A program made the translations under genes and the position numbers. 29,750 nucleotides of DNA from an uncultured Clostridia bacterium (GTDB taxonomy: Bacteria > Bacillota > Clostridia > TANB77 > CAG-508): assembly GCA_947632525.1 (NCBI GenBank), contig CANRPQ010000005.1, positions 1 through 29,750 on the forward strand. The letters run 5' to 3'. This document shows positions 1-8,122 of this stretch, one piece after another. How positions within the stretch are numbered: the stretch's first letter is position 1; each line of letters opens with the position of its first letter. The notes under the pieces were generated by a model that worked only from the letters and a program-made list of their open reading frames with translations, did no database searches and had not been told where the DNA came from.

Positions 1-121
1 TGAGGCAAAAGGTACAACAGCTAGTGGAATATCAGCATTTAAGAAAATATTTGGAACATATAAAAAATATTTATCAAAAGAAGATACCAAAGAAGATGAT
101 AAAACAAAGGGGGATTTATGA
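1..121 (+). CDS. C-terminal end of an upstream gene (possibly MoxR-type AAA+ ATPase), partial
   Basis: An open frame enters at the left edge and ends with TGA at 119-121, giving 39 residues. The sequence is lysine- and acid-rich near the end (YKKYLSKEDTKEDDK). No domain is visible. Its stop overlaps the next start as ATGA (118-121), so the two genes are probably translationally coupled. Genes for metallopeptidase/VWA proteins of the DUF2201 type commonly follow a MoxR-like AAA+ ATPase. The ATPase identity is therefore inferred from context only. Confidence 0.55.
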   Translation, partial: EAKGTTASGISAFKKIFGTYKKYLSKEDTKEDDKTKGDL

Positions 122-1545
122 TTATAAATATAGATAGCCTAAAAAGAAAACTTTTAATAAAGTACCCAACATTTGGAAGTACTATTTCAAATCTTGAATT
201 CCAAGAAGGTTCTGAAATAGTGGCAGAAGGGAAAAATGGGAAAAGAGTTTTTAACATAAATACAGCAGCAACAAATGGAAAAGTAGTTATATATAATCCT
301 AAATTTTTATATAGTTTATCAGAAAATGAGCAAATATTTGTTTTAGCACATGAAGTATGTCATGTAGCCTTTAAACATATGTATAGAGGAGAAGGAAAAA
401 ATGCCAAATTATGGAATACTGCAACTGATGCAGTTATAAATGCTCTCTTAAAAAGTGATGGACTAGACATAGTTGAGGGTGGAGTAGATATTCCAGAAGC
501 CATAAACTATGATGCCGAGGAAATGTATAATAAATTATTAAAAGAGGAAAAGGAAAAACAAGAACAACAAAATAATCAAGGAAATCAAAGTAATCAAGGG
601 AGTCAAGGAAAACAGAACCCTGAAAGTGAACAACAAGAAACGGAAAGTGAACAAGAAGAAACGGACAGTGGACATGATACACATAGTTTATGGGGAAGGA
701 AAATAGAAAAAGTAAAAGAAGAACAACAAGAACAACAAAAACCGGAAAAAAAAGAAGAACAAGAAAAAAGTCAAGGAGAACAGAACTCTCAAGAAAAACA
801 AGAAGAAACAAAAAATGCAGAAAAAGAAAAATCTGAACTTGTTAAACAGGGCGAACGAGAAACTTTTAAACAAAATAAAATAGAGAGAAGAAAACAATTG
901 CAGGAATTAAGCAAAGAATTAGCAAAAAAATCATCACATGAAGCGGGAGATGAAATACAAAGAGAAGGAAAAACATTATTTGATATAGGAATAGCTACTC
1001 CATTAATTGACTGGAGAAAATCTTTAAGGCAAGCAATAAAATATAATGAAGATTATACAAGAAAAAATGCTAGAATGAGAAATGGTTATTTTAAATATAA
1101 ATTGGAACAAACTTTTATACCAGAAACAGAGATTGTACTAGATACAAGTGCCTCAGTAAGTGAAGAACTGCTAAAAAATTTCTTAAGAGAATGTAAAAAT
1201 ATCTTAAATGCTTCAAAAGTTAAAGTTGGATGTTTTAATAAAGAGTTCCATGGATTTACAGACCTTAAAAAACCAGAAGATATTGATAATATGAGCTTTC
1301 CAATAGGTGGAGGAACAGACTTTAATGTAGCGGTTGAAGCTTTTTCAAGAAAAGTGCGAAATAAAATAATATTTACAGATGGAAAATCTGATATGCCTAG
1401 AAAAGAAGTTAAGGGTATTATTTGGGTAGTATATGGTGATGAAGAAATCAACCCAAAAGGGGGTAAAGTAATAAAAATCACTGATGAGCAATTAAAAAAA
1501 TTATATCAACCATTTATTTCAGATAAGGAAGATAAAAGTAGATAA
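118..1545 (+). CDS. DUF2201-type putative metallopeptidase with C-terminal VWA-like domain
   Basis: A 475-residue protein with three parts. The N-terminal domain (about 1-150) carries a zinc-metallopeptidase motif HEVCH at 78-82, in the context FVLAHEVCHVAFKH. Residues about 150-270 are a low-complexity linker very rich in Q, E, K and N. The C-terminal part (about 335-460) is a von Willebrand A-like fold with a MIDAS-type DTSAS at 342-346 and FTDG near 419-422. The start is supported by GGGGA upstream and by ATGA overlap with the preceding frame. Family members sit beside MoxR-like ATPases and are thought to act as a chaperone-like pair on metal-containing complexes; the substrate is unknown. 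No signal peptide is seen, so it is probably cytoplasmic. Confidence 0.85.
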   Translation: MIINIDSLKRKLLIKYPTFGSTISNLEFQEGSEIVAEGKNGKRVFNINTAATNGKVVIYNPKFLYSLSENEQIFVLAHEVCHVAFKHMYRGEGKNAKLWNTATDAVINALLKSDGLDIVEGGVDIPEAINYDAEEMYNKLLKEEKEKQEQQNNQGNQSNQGSQGKQNPESEQQETESEQEETDSGHDTHSLWGRKIEKVKEEQQEQQKPEKKEEQEKSQGEQNSQEKQEETKNAEKEKSELVKQGERETFKQNKIERRKQLQELSKELAKKSSHEAGDEIQREGKTLFDIGIATPLIDWRKSLRQAIKYNEDYTRKNARMRNGYFKYKLEQTFIPETEIVLDTSASVSEELLKNFLRECKNILNASKVKVGCFNKEFHGFTDLKKPEDIDNMSFPIGGGTDFNVAVEAFSRKVRNKIIFTDGKSDMPRKEVKGIIWVVYGDEEINPKGGKVIKITDEQLKKLYQPFISDKEDKSR

Positions 1546-1600
1546 AGTATTGAGATTTACTTTAATAAACAATTTTGTGACAGAAGACAAGTAAAAATAA

Positions 1601-1629
1601 TTGACAACATAATCACTAAAAAGTATAAT
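1601..1629 (+). promoter_or_regulatory. Consensus sigmaA promoter of the acyltransferase gene
   Basis: TTGACA at 1601-1606 and TATAAT at 1624-1629 are separated by 17 bp, a perfect vegetative promoter. The predicted transcription start (about 1636) falls only about 10 nt before the ATG at 1646, so the mRNA would have almost no leader. Confidence 0.85.
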
Positions 1630-1645
1630 AAATTTGGTGTATGAA

Positions 1646-2725
1646 ATGGAAAAAAACAAACAAATTGAGTGGATTAATATATTAAGAGGATTTGCAATAT
1701 TTTTAATTGTATTTGGACATGCTATAGGGTACTCTAATGGACTTAAAGAAGTATCAAGGTACTTGTCTTCTTTTTATGTGCCTCTATTTTTCTTAATATC
1801 GGGGTACTTATTTAATGAGAAAAAAGAAGAAAAAATGAGTACATATATAAAGAGAAAAGCAAAAAGAATTTTAATTCCATATTTTGTTTTTGCCATTCTA
1901 TCTCTAATTCCATACTACTTATTTGGTGGAGAAATACAAGAAAATTTAAATTCAAAAAATAGTATATCTAATAATATAATTGGTTCAATATGTACTGTGT
2001 TTTATGGAAGCGGACATGGTAATACACTTTCTCAAAATTCACCACTATGGTTTCTACCATGCTACTTTATAGTAGTGGTAATTGCAAAATTTGCTTATGA
2101 CAAAACTAAAAATTTCAAATATAAAAGTGCAGTATTAGCATTATTTTTCTTGATTATTGGGGGTATTGTTTATAAATACTTTAATATAGCATATCCATTT
2201 GGATTTGAAACAGCATTAGTAATGTTATATTTTTACTTTTTAGGACATCAATTAAAGCAGATTAATGTAAGTTCTAATAAAGTAAGATTTGCATTAGGAA
2301 TTATTATGCTTGCAATCGGCTTTATCATACATCTATTTAATGGACGTATTAGTTGTATGAATAATGATTATAAAGATAGCTATATAATTTTTATTACATC
2401 AGCTACCTTAACAACTATAGGATATTGTTATCTATTTTCTTTAATTAAAAAGTGTTCTGTACTTTCATATATAGGAAAGCATACAATACCAATTTTAGTG
2501 TTGCACAAAATGCCACTTGTAGTATTTCAAAGTAAGTTAGGAATAATTAGTACATATTTAAAACAGGGAAATATATTTTATCAAATTTCGTTATCATTAA
2601 TTATGGCAATTGTTTCAATAATATTGTCAATTTTAGCATACAAAATAATTAGCAGATTTTTACCAATAATGTATGGGGAAAATAGAAATAGGGAAACATT
2701 AAGTCAAGAAATAGAAAATAAGTAA
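1646..2725 (+). CDS. Acyltransferase 3 family membrane protein (OafA/WecH-like)
   Basis: About 359 residues from ATG 1646. In-frame TTG 1634 and GTG 1637 lie further upstream, but GGTG at 1636-1639 is a weak ribosome binding site suited to ATG 1646. The N-terminus has the acyltransferase-3 signature LRGFAIFLIVFGHAIGY, with the conserved Arg and His in the first helix, and about ten hydrophobic segments follow. Such integral membrane enzymes usually O-acetylate or acylate cell-surface sugars; the substrate here cannot be read. It is a single gene with a strong promoter of its own, separate from the CtsR operon that follows. The C-terminus ends in a short charged tail. Confidence 0.85.
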   Translation: MEKNKQIEWINILRGFAIFLIVFGHAIGYSNGLKEVSRYLSSFYVPLFFLISGYLFNEKKEEKMSTYIKRKAKRILIPYFVFAILSLIPYYLFGGEIQENLNSKNSISNNIIGSICTVFYGSGHGNTLSQNSPLWFLPCYFIVVVIAKFAYDKTKNFKYKSAVLALFFLIIGGIVYKYFNIAYPFGFETALVMLYFYFLGHQLKQINVSSNKVRFALGIIMLAIGFIIHLFNGRISCMNNDYKDSYIIFITSATLTTIGYCYLFSLIKKCSVLSYIGKHTIPILVLHKMPLVVFQSKLGIISTYLKQGNIFYQISLSLIMAIVSIILSILAYKIISRFLPIMYGENRNRETLSQEIENK

Positions 2726-2814
2726 TAAATTTAGATTAAATGAGATATAAAGAGAAAAACAAAGAAAAATAGAGATAAATATTAAATAACAAATATATAA
2801 TAAAAAATTTATTA

Positions 2815-2843
2815 TTTGATATTTAAAATAAAGAGAGTATAAT
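2815..2843 (+). promoter_or_regulatory. Promoter of the ctsR-mcsA-mcsB-clpC operon
   Basis: TTTGAT (2815-2820), a 17-bp spacer and TATAAT (2838-2843). A second overlapping TATAAT lies at 2843-2848. The predicted start near 2850 lies immediately before the CtsR operator. Confidence 0.7.
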
Positions 2844-2852
2844 ATAATCATA

Positions 2853-2869
2853 GGTCAAAGAAAGTCAAA
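2853..2869 (+). promoter_or_regulatory. CtsR operator (heptad direct repeat)
   Basis: GGTCAAA-GAA-AGTCAAA matches the established CtsR box RGTCAAANANRGTCAAA exactly. It lies at the predicted transcription start of the operon that begins with ctsR, so bound CtsR would block initiation and the operon would be autoregulated and heat-inducible. Confidence 0.93.
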
Positions 2870-2912
2870 GTCTAAATAACAAATACATAGATATAGAAAG
2901 AAGTGAGCAAAT

Positions 2913-3368
2913 ATGAGAATATCTGATGTTATAGAAGATTTTATAAAAGAAATGTTTTCAAATGATGAGGATTCTATTGAAATTCAAAGAAATGATTTAG
3001 CACAATATTTTAATTGTGTACCATCACAAATAAATTATGTTATTGCAACAAGATTTAAACCTTCGCAAGGATATTATGTAGAAAGTAAAAGAGGTGGTGG
3101 AGGTCATATAAGAATTACAAAAATAAATATTACTAAAAGTAATTATTTAATGCATGCAATTAGTAGTATAGAAAGTAAAATTACAGCACAGGAAGTAGAT
3201 ATTTTTATTAGTAATTTTTTATCAGAAGGCATAATTTCTAAAACAGAGGCAAAACTATTAAAAGTAGCAACAAGTGATAATGTATTAACAGTACCACAAG
3301 AAATTAGAGATAGCCTAAGAGCTAATATTTTTAAGAACATGTTAATCAATCTAGTAGTAGATGAGTAA
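2913..3368 (+). CDS. ctsR: CtsR, class III heat-shock repressor
   Basis: A 151-residue protein, the usual CtsR length. The N-terminal winged helix-turn-helix contains NYVIATRFKPSQGYYVESKR followed by the glycine-rich wing RGGGGHI at 60-66. The wing arginine (R60) corresponds to the residue that contacts DNA in CtsR structures. The C-terminal half is the dimerisation and McsB/ClpC-responsive domain. It is the first gene of ctsR-mcsA-mcsB-clpC and has a perfect CtsR box upstream. Under heat or protein stress CtsR releases its operator and is degraded by ClpCP. The ribosome binding site is weak (GAAGTGAG). Confidence 0.95.
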   Translation: MRISDVIEDFIKEMFSNDEDSIEIQRNDLAQYFNCVPSQINYVIATRFKPSQGYYVESKRGGGGHIRITKINITKSNYLMHAISSIESKITAQEVDIFISNFLSEGIISKTEAKLLKVATSDNVLTVPQEIRDSLRANIFKNMLINLVVDE

Positions 3369-3417
3369 AAAATATATAAAAATGAAGGCAAACATTAAAA
3401 AAAGGAGGTAGATTTTT

Positions 3418-3993
3418 ATGTTATGTCAAAATTGTGGAAAAAATGAAGTAAATTTTCATTATACCCAAGTAATTAATGGGGTAAAGAAAGAAATGGCACT
3501 TTGCGATAAATGTGCTAAAAGTTTAGGTCTAGAAAGTTTAGATTTTAATATACCAATTAGTTTTTCTAACTTTTTAGGAGATTTTTTAAATGTAGCAGCA
3601 GATACTGACTTTTTACCAAGTTTTACAAAAACAAATGTATTACAGTGTAATAACTGTAATATGACATATGATGAATTTGTAGATAATGGTAAATTAGGAT
3701 GTAGTCATTGTTATGATACATTTTCAAATATTTTAGATTCAGCATTAAAAAATATACATGGCTCAAATACACATGTAGGAAGAAGAAGTAAACTATCTAC
3801 AAGTGATAAAAATCAAGTTAAAGAAGATGTTCAAAAAGTACACAGTAAAGAAAATAAAACAAAAGAGAATAAATTAGCACAGAAAAAAGATAAAATAGAA
3901 AAATTAAATGAGGACTTAAAATTAGCAATTAAAGAAGAGCGTTATGAAGATGCTGCTAAAATTAGAGACGAAATTAAAAAAATAGAAAAATAA
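3418..3993 (+). CDS. mcsA: McsA, zinc-binding activator of McsB
   Basis: A 191-residue protein with four CxxC pairs: C3/C6, C29/C32, C77/C80 and C95/C98, giving two zinc sites. It ends in a coiled UVR motif at about 156-191 (LKLAIKEERYEDAAKIRDEI), which resembles the UVR segment in ClpC. A basic low-complexity stretch (about 120-155) links the parts. McsA binds and stimulates the arginine kinase McsB and helps deliver CtsR and other clients to ClpC. The ribosome binding site AAAGGAGG is strong, and the gene lies 49 bp after ctsR in the same operon. Confidence 0.93.
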   Translation: MLCQNCGKNEVNFHYTQVINGVKKEMALCDKCAKSLGLESLDFNIPISFSNFLGDFLNVAADTDFLPSFTKTNVLQCNNCNMTYDEFVDNGKLGCSHCYDTFSNILDSALKNIHGSNTHVGRRSKLSTSDKNQVKEDVQKVHSKENKTKENKLAQKKDKIEKLNEDLKLAIKEERYEDAAKIRDEIKKIEK

Positions 3994-4034
3994 ACAATTT
4001 ATTATAAATTTTAAATACAGAAGGAGGAAAAATA

Positions 4035-5051
4035 ATGCAAAATTGGTATTTACAAAATGGAAAAGATTCAGATGTAGTAATAAGTTCTAGAATTAGATTT
4101 GCTAGAAACCTAAAAGATATTCCGTTTCCTACTAAATTTTCAAAGGAACAAGCAAAACAAGTATTAGAAAAGGTAAAAGAAATTACACCAAGTATTGGCT
4201 ATGGACTTAAATTTATTGATTTAAATGATTTAGATGATATTACAAAAGTAAGCTTAGTAGAAAAACATGTTATTAGCCCTGAGTTTGCTATGAATAAATC
4301 TAAAGTAGGAGCAATTGTTATTAATGACGAAGAAAATATCTGCATAATGGTAAATGAGGAAGACCATTTACACATTCAGGTTTTCAGTTCAGGATTAGAA
4401 TTAGAAAATTTGAAAAACTTAGCAATTGAAATAGATGAAAAATTGGATAATATTTTACATTATGCTTGTCATGAAAAATATGGCTATTTAACCTCTTGCC
4501 CAACTAATGTTGGAACAGCAATGAAAGCATCAGTAATGGTACATTTACCAGCATTAACGATGACAAGTAACATTAGTAAAATACTTAATATAGTTAATGG
4601 ATTTGCTATGAATATTAGAGGAATTTATGGAGAAGGCACACAAAGCCAAGGCGATATTTATCAAATTTCTAATAAACAATCCTTAGGAATTACAGAAAAT
4701 GATATTATCAAAAACCTAAATGTTATAACAGAAAAAATAATTGAACAGGAAAGAATGGCAAGAAAATATTTAGCTAAAAATTCAATTGATTTAGAAGATA
4801 GAGTATATCGTGCATATGGAACTTTATCATATGCTACTAAACTTTCCTCAGAAGAATGTAAAAAACTACTTTCCTATGTTAAATTAGGTACAGATTTAGG
4901 TATAATAAAAGAATTAAATGACAGTAAAATATCAAAACTATATTTATATAATCAACCAGCAAATTTGCAAAAATATGTAGGAAAGCAATTAGACGGATAT
5001 GAAATGGAAATTAAAAGGCCAGAAGTTGTAAAAAAAATAATTAATGAATAA
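4035..5051 (+). CDS. mcsB: McsB, protein arginine kinase
   Basis: A 338-residue member of the guanidino-kinase family. Visible hallmarks are SSRIRFARNLKDIPFP (17-32), MVNEEDHLHIQ (105-115) and the catalytic loop SCPTNVGT with C155. It phosphorylates arginines on misfolded proteins and CtsR, tagging them for ClpC. It is somewhat shorter than the usual 350-365 residues. The C-terminal allosteric RDxxRA motif known from Bacillus-type McsB is replaced here by MEIKRP (324-329), so feedback activation by phosphoarginine may be changed. It follows mcsA with a good GGAGG site and precedes clpC by 42 bp. Confidence 0.94.
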   Translation: MQNWYLQNGKDSDVVISSRIRFARNLKDIPFPTKFSKEQAKQVLEKVKEITPSIGYGLKFIDLNDLDDITKVSLVEKHVISPEFAMNKSKVGAIVINDEENICIMVNEEDHLHIQVFSSGLELENLKNLAIEIDEKLDNILHYACHEKYGYLTSCPTNVGTAMKASVMVHLPALTMTSNISKILNIVNGFAMNIRGIYGEGTQSQGDIYQISNKQSLGITENDIIKNLNVITEKIIEQERMARKYLAKNSIDLEDRVYRAYGTLSYATKLSSEECKKLLSYVKLGTDLGIIKELNDSKISKLYLYNQPANLQKYVGKQLDGYEMEIKRPEVVKKIINE

Positions 5052-5093
5052 TATGTCACCTAACTGATAAAATGAAAGGAAGTGTAAATAAAA

Positions 5094-7544
5094 ATGATGT
5101 ATAAATTTACAGGAAGTAGCGAAAAAGCATTAGAACTAGCGGCACAATTAGCAGCTGAATTCGGACATAACTATATAGGAACAGAGCATATTTTATATGG
5201 ATTAATTAAAGAAGGCACAGGTGTTGCTAGTAAAGTATTAGAATTACAAGATATTACGCCCGACAAAGTTGCAGAAGAGATAGACACCTTAATAGGTAGA
5301 GGAGACGAAATAGAAGATGTTTCTGATATTGGATTTACACCTAGAAGTAAAAGAGTTATTGAAAACGCATTTATAGAAGCAAGAAAACTAGGTTCAGAAT
5401 TTATAGGAACAGAACACCTACTAATTGGTATAATGCGTGAAGGTGATAGTGTTGCTGTTAGAATTATGATGGATTTAAATGTTAATCCTCAGAAACTATA
5501 TAATGAAATTATAAAAGTGATAAATGAAGACGATAACACGGGCTCAAATGACAAGCAAACTGCAAATAAACCACGTGGTAGTTACAATCAAACACCAACA
5601 TTAAATCAATTTGGTACAGACTTAACAAAACGTGCTGCAGAAGGAAAATTAGACCCAGTTATAGGAAGAAAAAATGAAATAGAAAGAGTTATTCAAATTT
5701 TATCAAGAAGAACTAAAAACAATCCATGTTTAATAGGCGAACCAGGAGTTGGTAAAACAGCAGTAGTAGAAGGATTAGCTGAAAAAATAGTAACAGAAAA
5801 TGTACCTGAAATGTTAAAAAATAAAAGATTGGTAAGCTTAGATATAGCAAGCATGGTAGCAGGAGCAAAGTATCGTGGCGATTTTGAGGAAAGAATAAAG
5901 AAATGTTTAGAAGAAGTTAAAAAAGTAGGAGATGTAATATTATTCATAGATGAAGTTCATACAATTGTTGGTGCAGGTTCTGCAGAAGGTGCAGTTGATG
6001 CAGCAAATATATTAAAACCACTACTAGCAAGAGGAGAAGTTCAAGTTATAGGTGCTACTACTTTAAATGAATACCGTAAATATATTGAAAAAGACAGTGC
6101 GCTAGAAAGAAGGTTTAGCCCTGTAAATGTAGGAGAGCCTACATCAGAAGAAACTATTCAAATTTTAAAAGGAATACGTGATAAATATGAAGCACATCAT
6201 AATGTAAAAATTACTGATGAGGCAATAAAATCTGCAATAGAATTATCAACCAGATATATAAATGATAGATTTTTACCAGACAAAGCCATTGATTTAGTAG
6301 ATGAAGCAGCATCTAGAGTAAAAATGAGAACATATACGCAACCAGATTCATTAAAAAAACTAGAAGATAAAATTGCAGAATTAGATAAAGAAAAAGAAGA
6401 AGCTATTAGGTCGCAAGACTTTGAAAAGGCAGCTGCACTTAGAGATGCAGAAAGAGAAGAAAAAGAAAAATTAGCTAAAGAAAAGGAAAAATGGCAAAAC
6501 AAGAATACCAAAAGTGTAACTACTTTAACAGAAGAAGACATAGCTGAAGTAGTAGCTAGTTGGACAGGAGTACCAGTACAAAAATTAACACAAAGTGAAA
6601 ATGAAAAGTTGAAAAATCTAGAACAAACTTTGCATGAAAGAGTTATTGGACAAAATGAAGCAGTAGAAGCAGTAGCAAAAGCTATTAGAAGAGGTAGAGT
6701 AGGACTAAAAGATCCTAATCGCCCAATTGGTTCATTTTTATTCTTAGGACCAACAGGTGTAGGAAAAACAGAACTTTCAAAGGCATTGGCAGAAAGTTTA
6801 TTTGGAAATGAAGATGCAATGATTCGTGTAGATATGTCAGAATATATGGAATCGCATTCTATTGCAAAATTAATAGGCTCACCTCCAGGATATGTTGGAT
6901 TTGATGAAGGTGGACAATTAACTGAAAAAATTAGAAGAAAGCCATACTCTGTAATATTATTTGATGAAATAGAAAAAGCACATCCAGATGTTATGAACAT
7001 GCTACTTCAAATTTTAGATGACGGAAGATTAACAGACAGTCAAGGCAGAACAGTTAACTTTAAAAATACAGTAATTATTATGACTTCTAATATTGGAGCA
7101 AAAATGATTACAGATAAAAATACATTAGGATTTACAATGAGCACAAATCAAAAAGAAGAGGCTCAAAAAGAATACGAAAATATTAAAAAAGATGTTATGG
7201 GAGAACTAAAAAAACAATTCAGACCAGAATTTATTAATCGTATTGATGAAATTATAGTATTCCATAAATTGACAGATGATGATATTAAGCAAATCATTAA
7301 TATAATGATAAATCAAGTAGAAGCACGATTAAAAAGCCAAGATATAAAAGTAGAAATAGATGAAAGTGTAAAAGAATTAATTGCTAAAAATGGAGTAGAT
7401 ACCAACTATGGTGCAAGACCTTTAAAAAGAGCTATTCAAAATATACTAGAAGATAAAATAGCAGAAGAAATTTTAAATGGTAATATAAAGCCACGTAAAA
7501 AGTCAAAAATACTTTCAAATGAAGGCAAATTAATAGTAGAGTAG
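5094..7544 (+). CDS. clpC: ClpC, AAA+ unfoldase of the ClpCP protease
   Basis: An 816-residue protein, typical for ClpC. The N-terminal domain (1-145) has two Clp repeats (GTEHILYGLIKEGTGVA and GTEHLLIGIMREGDSVA). AAA1 has Walker A GEPGVGKT at 215-222 and Walker B LFIDEVH. A middle domain with a UVR-like coiled coil lies at about 420-470. AAA2 has Walker A GPTGVGKT at 552-559 and LFDEIEKAH. The C-terminal D2-small domain contains the usual NYGARPLKRAIQ. It unfolds phosphoarginine-tagged proteins and feeds them to ClpP, which is not in this window. It is the last gene of the CtsR-controlled operon. Start choice between ATG 5094 and 5097 is open; GGAAG lies upstream. Confidence 0.97.
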   Translation: MMYKFTGSSEKALELAAQLAAEFGHNYIGTEHILYGLIKEGTGVASKVLELQDITPDKVAEEIDTLIGRGDEIEDVSDIGFTPRSKRVIENAFIEARKLGSEFIGTEHLLIGIMREGDSVAVRIMMDLNVNPQKLYNEIIKVINEDDNTGSNDKQTANKPRGSYNQTPTLNQFGTDLTKRAAEGKLDPVIGRKNEIERVIQILSRRTKNNPCLIGEPGVGKTAVVEGLAEKIVTENVPEMLKNKRLVSLDIASMVAGAKYRGDFEERIKKCLEEVKKVGDVILFIDEVHTIVGAGSAEGAVDAANILKPLLARGEVQVIGATTLNEYRKYIEKDSALERRFSPVNVGEPTSEETIQILKGIRDKYEAHHNVKITDEAIKSAIELSTRYINDRFLPDKAIDLVDEAASRVKMRTYTQPDSLKKLEDKIAELDKEKEEAIRSQDFEKAAALRDAEREEKEKLAKEKEKWQNKNTKSVTTLTEEDIAEVVASWTGVPVQKLTQSENEKLKNLEQTLHERVIGQNEAVEAVAKAIRRGRVGLKDPNRPIGSFLFLGPTGVGKTELSKALAESLFGNEDAMIRVDMSEYMESHSIAKLIGSPPGYVGFDEGGQLTEKIRRKPYSVILFDEIEKAHPDVMNMLLQILDDGRLTDSQGRTVNFKNTVIIMTSNIGAKMITDKNTLGFTMSTNQKEEAQKEYENIKKDVMGELKKQFRPEFINRIDEIIVFHKLTDDDIKQIINIMINQVEARLKSQDIKVEIDESVKELIAKNGVDTNYGARPLKRAIQNILEDKIAEEILNGNIKPRKKSKILSNEGKLIVE

Positions 7545-7572
7545 CATCAGTAAACATAAAATTAAAAAATGG

Positions 7573-7601
7573 TTGACAAATTATAAAAATAGGAGTATAA
7601 T
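7573..7601 (+). promoter_or_regulatory. Consensus promoter of the structured RNA gene
   Basis: TTGACA (7573-7578), a 17-bp spacer and TATAAT (7596-7601). A perfect promoter in front of non-coding sequence indicates a dedicated, probably abundant RNA starting near 7608. Confidence 0.88.
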
Positions 7602-7607
7602 ATAAAT

Positions 7608-7922
7608 ACAGTTTCCCAATAGGGAGGCTAAAAAATTATATGAGGAGGAATGATGTATGACGGCTCGGTACACAAGCGGGTTCCTGTAGTGAATAAGATT
7701 TTTTCACCAAAACGTGTGAAAAACATCCGACACCGCTGGGTCAAGGCCCGGCGCCCAAAGCTGGCGGGTACACCGCCCAAAAGGAGAGCGATCTCGAAAT
7801 GAACCGGAACAGGTTCCCTAGTGGGTTCAAGTAGCAACTAATAACTTGTTGCGAACCGAACAATCAAACCGTAAAGTAAAATTCCTCAAGCTCAAGAGGC
7901 CGCCGGTATTCCGGCGGTCTTT
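7608..7922 (+). ncRNA. Structured non-coding RNA, candidate raiA-motif RNA
   Basis: About 315 nt between a perfect promoter and an intrinsic terminator, far more GC-rich than its surroundings. A long-range stem GAGGAAT (7645-7651) with ATTCCTC (7881-7887) closes a core of about 243 nt, and TCGGT (7665-7669) can pair with ACCGA (7855-7859). Internal hairpins include TTTTTCAC/GTGAAAAA (7700-7723), CGCTGGG/CCCGGCG, GGCGG/CCGCC, GAGA-GCGA-TCTC with a GNRA loop (7784-7795) and GCAAC/GTTGC (7834-7852). It does not look like RNase P RNA, tmRNA, SRP RNA, 6S or a T-box. Size, Clostridial host and free-standing promoter fit the raiA motif, an abundant RNA linked to sporulation. The family name is from memory and unverified. 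Confidence 0.8.
7897..7922 (+). terminator. Intrinsic terminator of the structured RNA
   Basis: AGGCCGCCGG (7897-7906), loop TATT and CCGGCGGTCT (7911-7920) form a ten-pair GC-rich stem with one G-U pair, followed by TT and an AT-rich tail. The U tract is short. The upstream CCTC (7884-7887) could pair either with the 5' GAGG of the RNA core or with GAGG at the base of this hairpin. Confidence 0.8.
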
Positions 7923-7926
7923 ATTA

Positions 7927-7955
7927 TATAATAAAAATCAAAGATTTTTACTATA
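7927..7955. repeat. Palindromic repeat, copy 1 (TAAAAATC-AAA-GATTTTT core)
   Basis: TATAATAAAAATC (7927-7939), AAA and GATTTTTACTATA (7943-7955) form a 13-bp inverted repeat with one mismatch. The 18-bp core recurs at 11636-11653. It may be a small dispersed palindrome or an extra bidirectional terminator. Confidence 0.6.
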
Positions 7956-8064
7956 CAACAGGGTTAAGTTTTCTTGGGTATTTATATTTGCAAAGCAAAA
8001 GGCACATGTGATAAGGCCACTTTTTTAAGTTTAATATAAAAGTATTTATTTTTTTATTCAAAAG

Positions 8065-8093
8065 TTGCACAAAAAAAATAAGCATGCTATAAT
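8065..8093 (+). promoter_or_regulatory. Promoter of the small membrane protein gene
   Basis: TTGCAC (8065-8070), 17 bp, then an extended -10 element TGC-TATAAT (8085-8093). Confidence 0.75.
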
Positions 8094-8122
8094 GTAATTA
8101 GTTTATACAAAGGAGCAAGCCA

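Noticed and set aside
434..897. Long frames on - opposite the VWA protein linker
   Set aside because: They mirror the Q/E/K low-complexity linker and read as F/L-rich nonsense.
6197..7000. 267-codon frame on - inside clpC
   Set aside because: Antisense shadow of a strongly conserved gene; Ser/Phe-rich with no start signal.
7628..7837. 69-codon frame on - inside the structured RNA
   Set aside because: A by-product of the GC-rich RNA; no site, no family.
7608..7922. RNase P RNA, tmRNA or SRP RNA identity for this transcript
   Set aside because: The conserved GAGGAAAGTCC and ACAGAA of RNase P, the Ala-acceptor ends and tag frame of tmRNA, and the SRP GGAAG/AGCAG core are not present.
7846..8028. 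60-codon frame on + overlapping the structured RNA
   Set aside because: It runs through the RNA stems and terminator, has no ribosome binding site and no protein-like composition.
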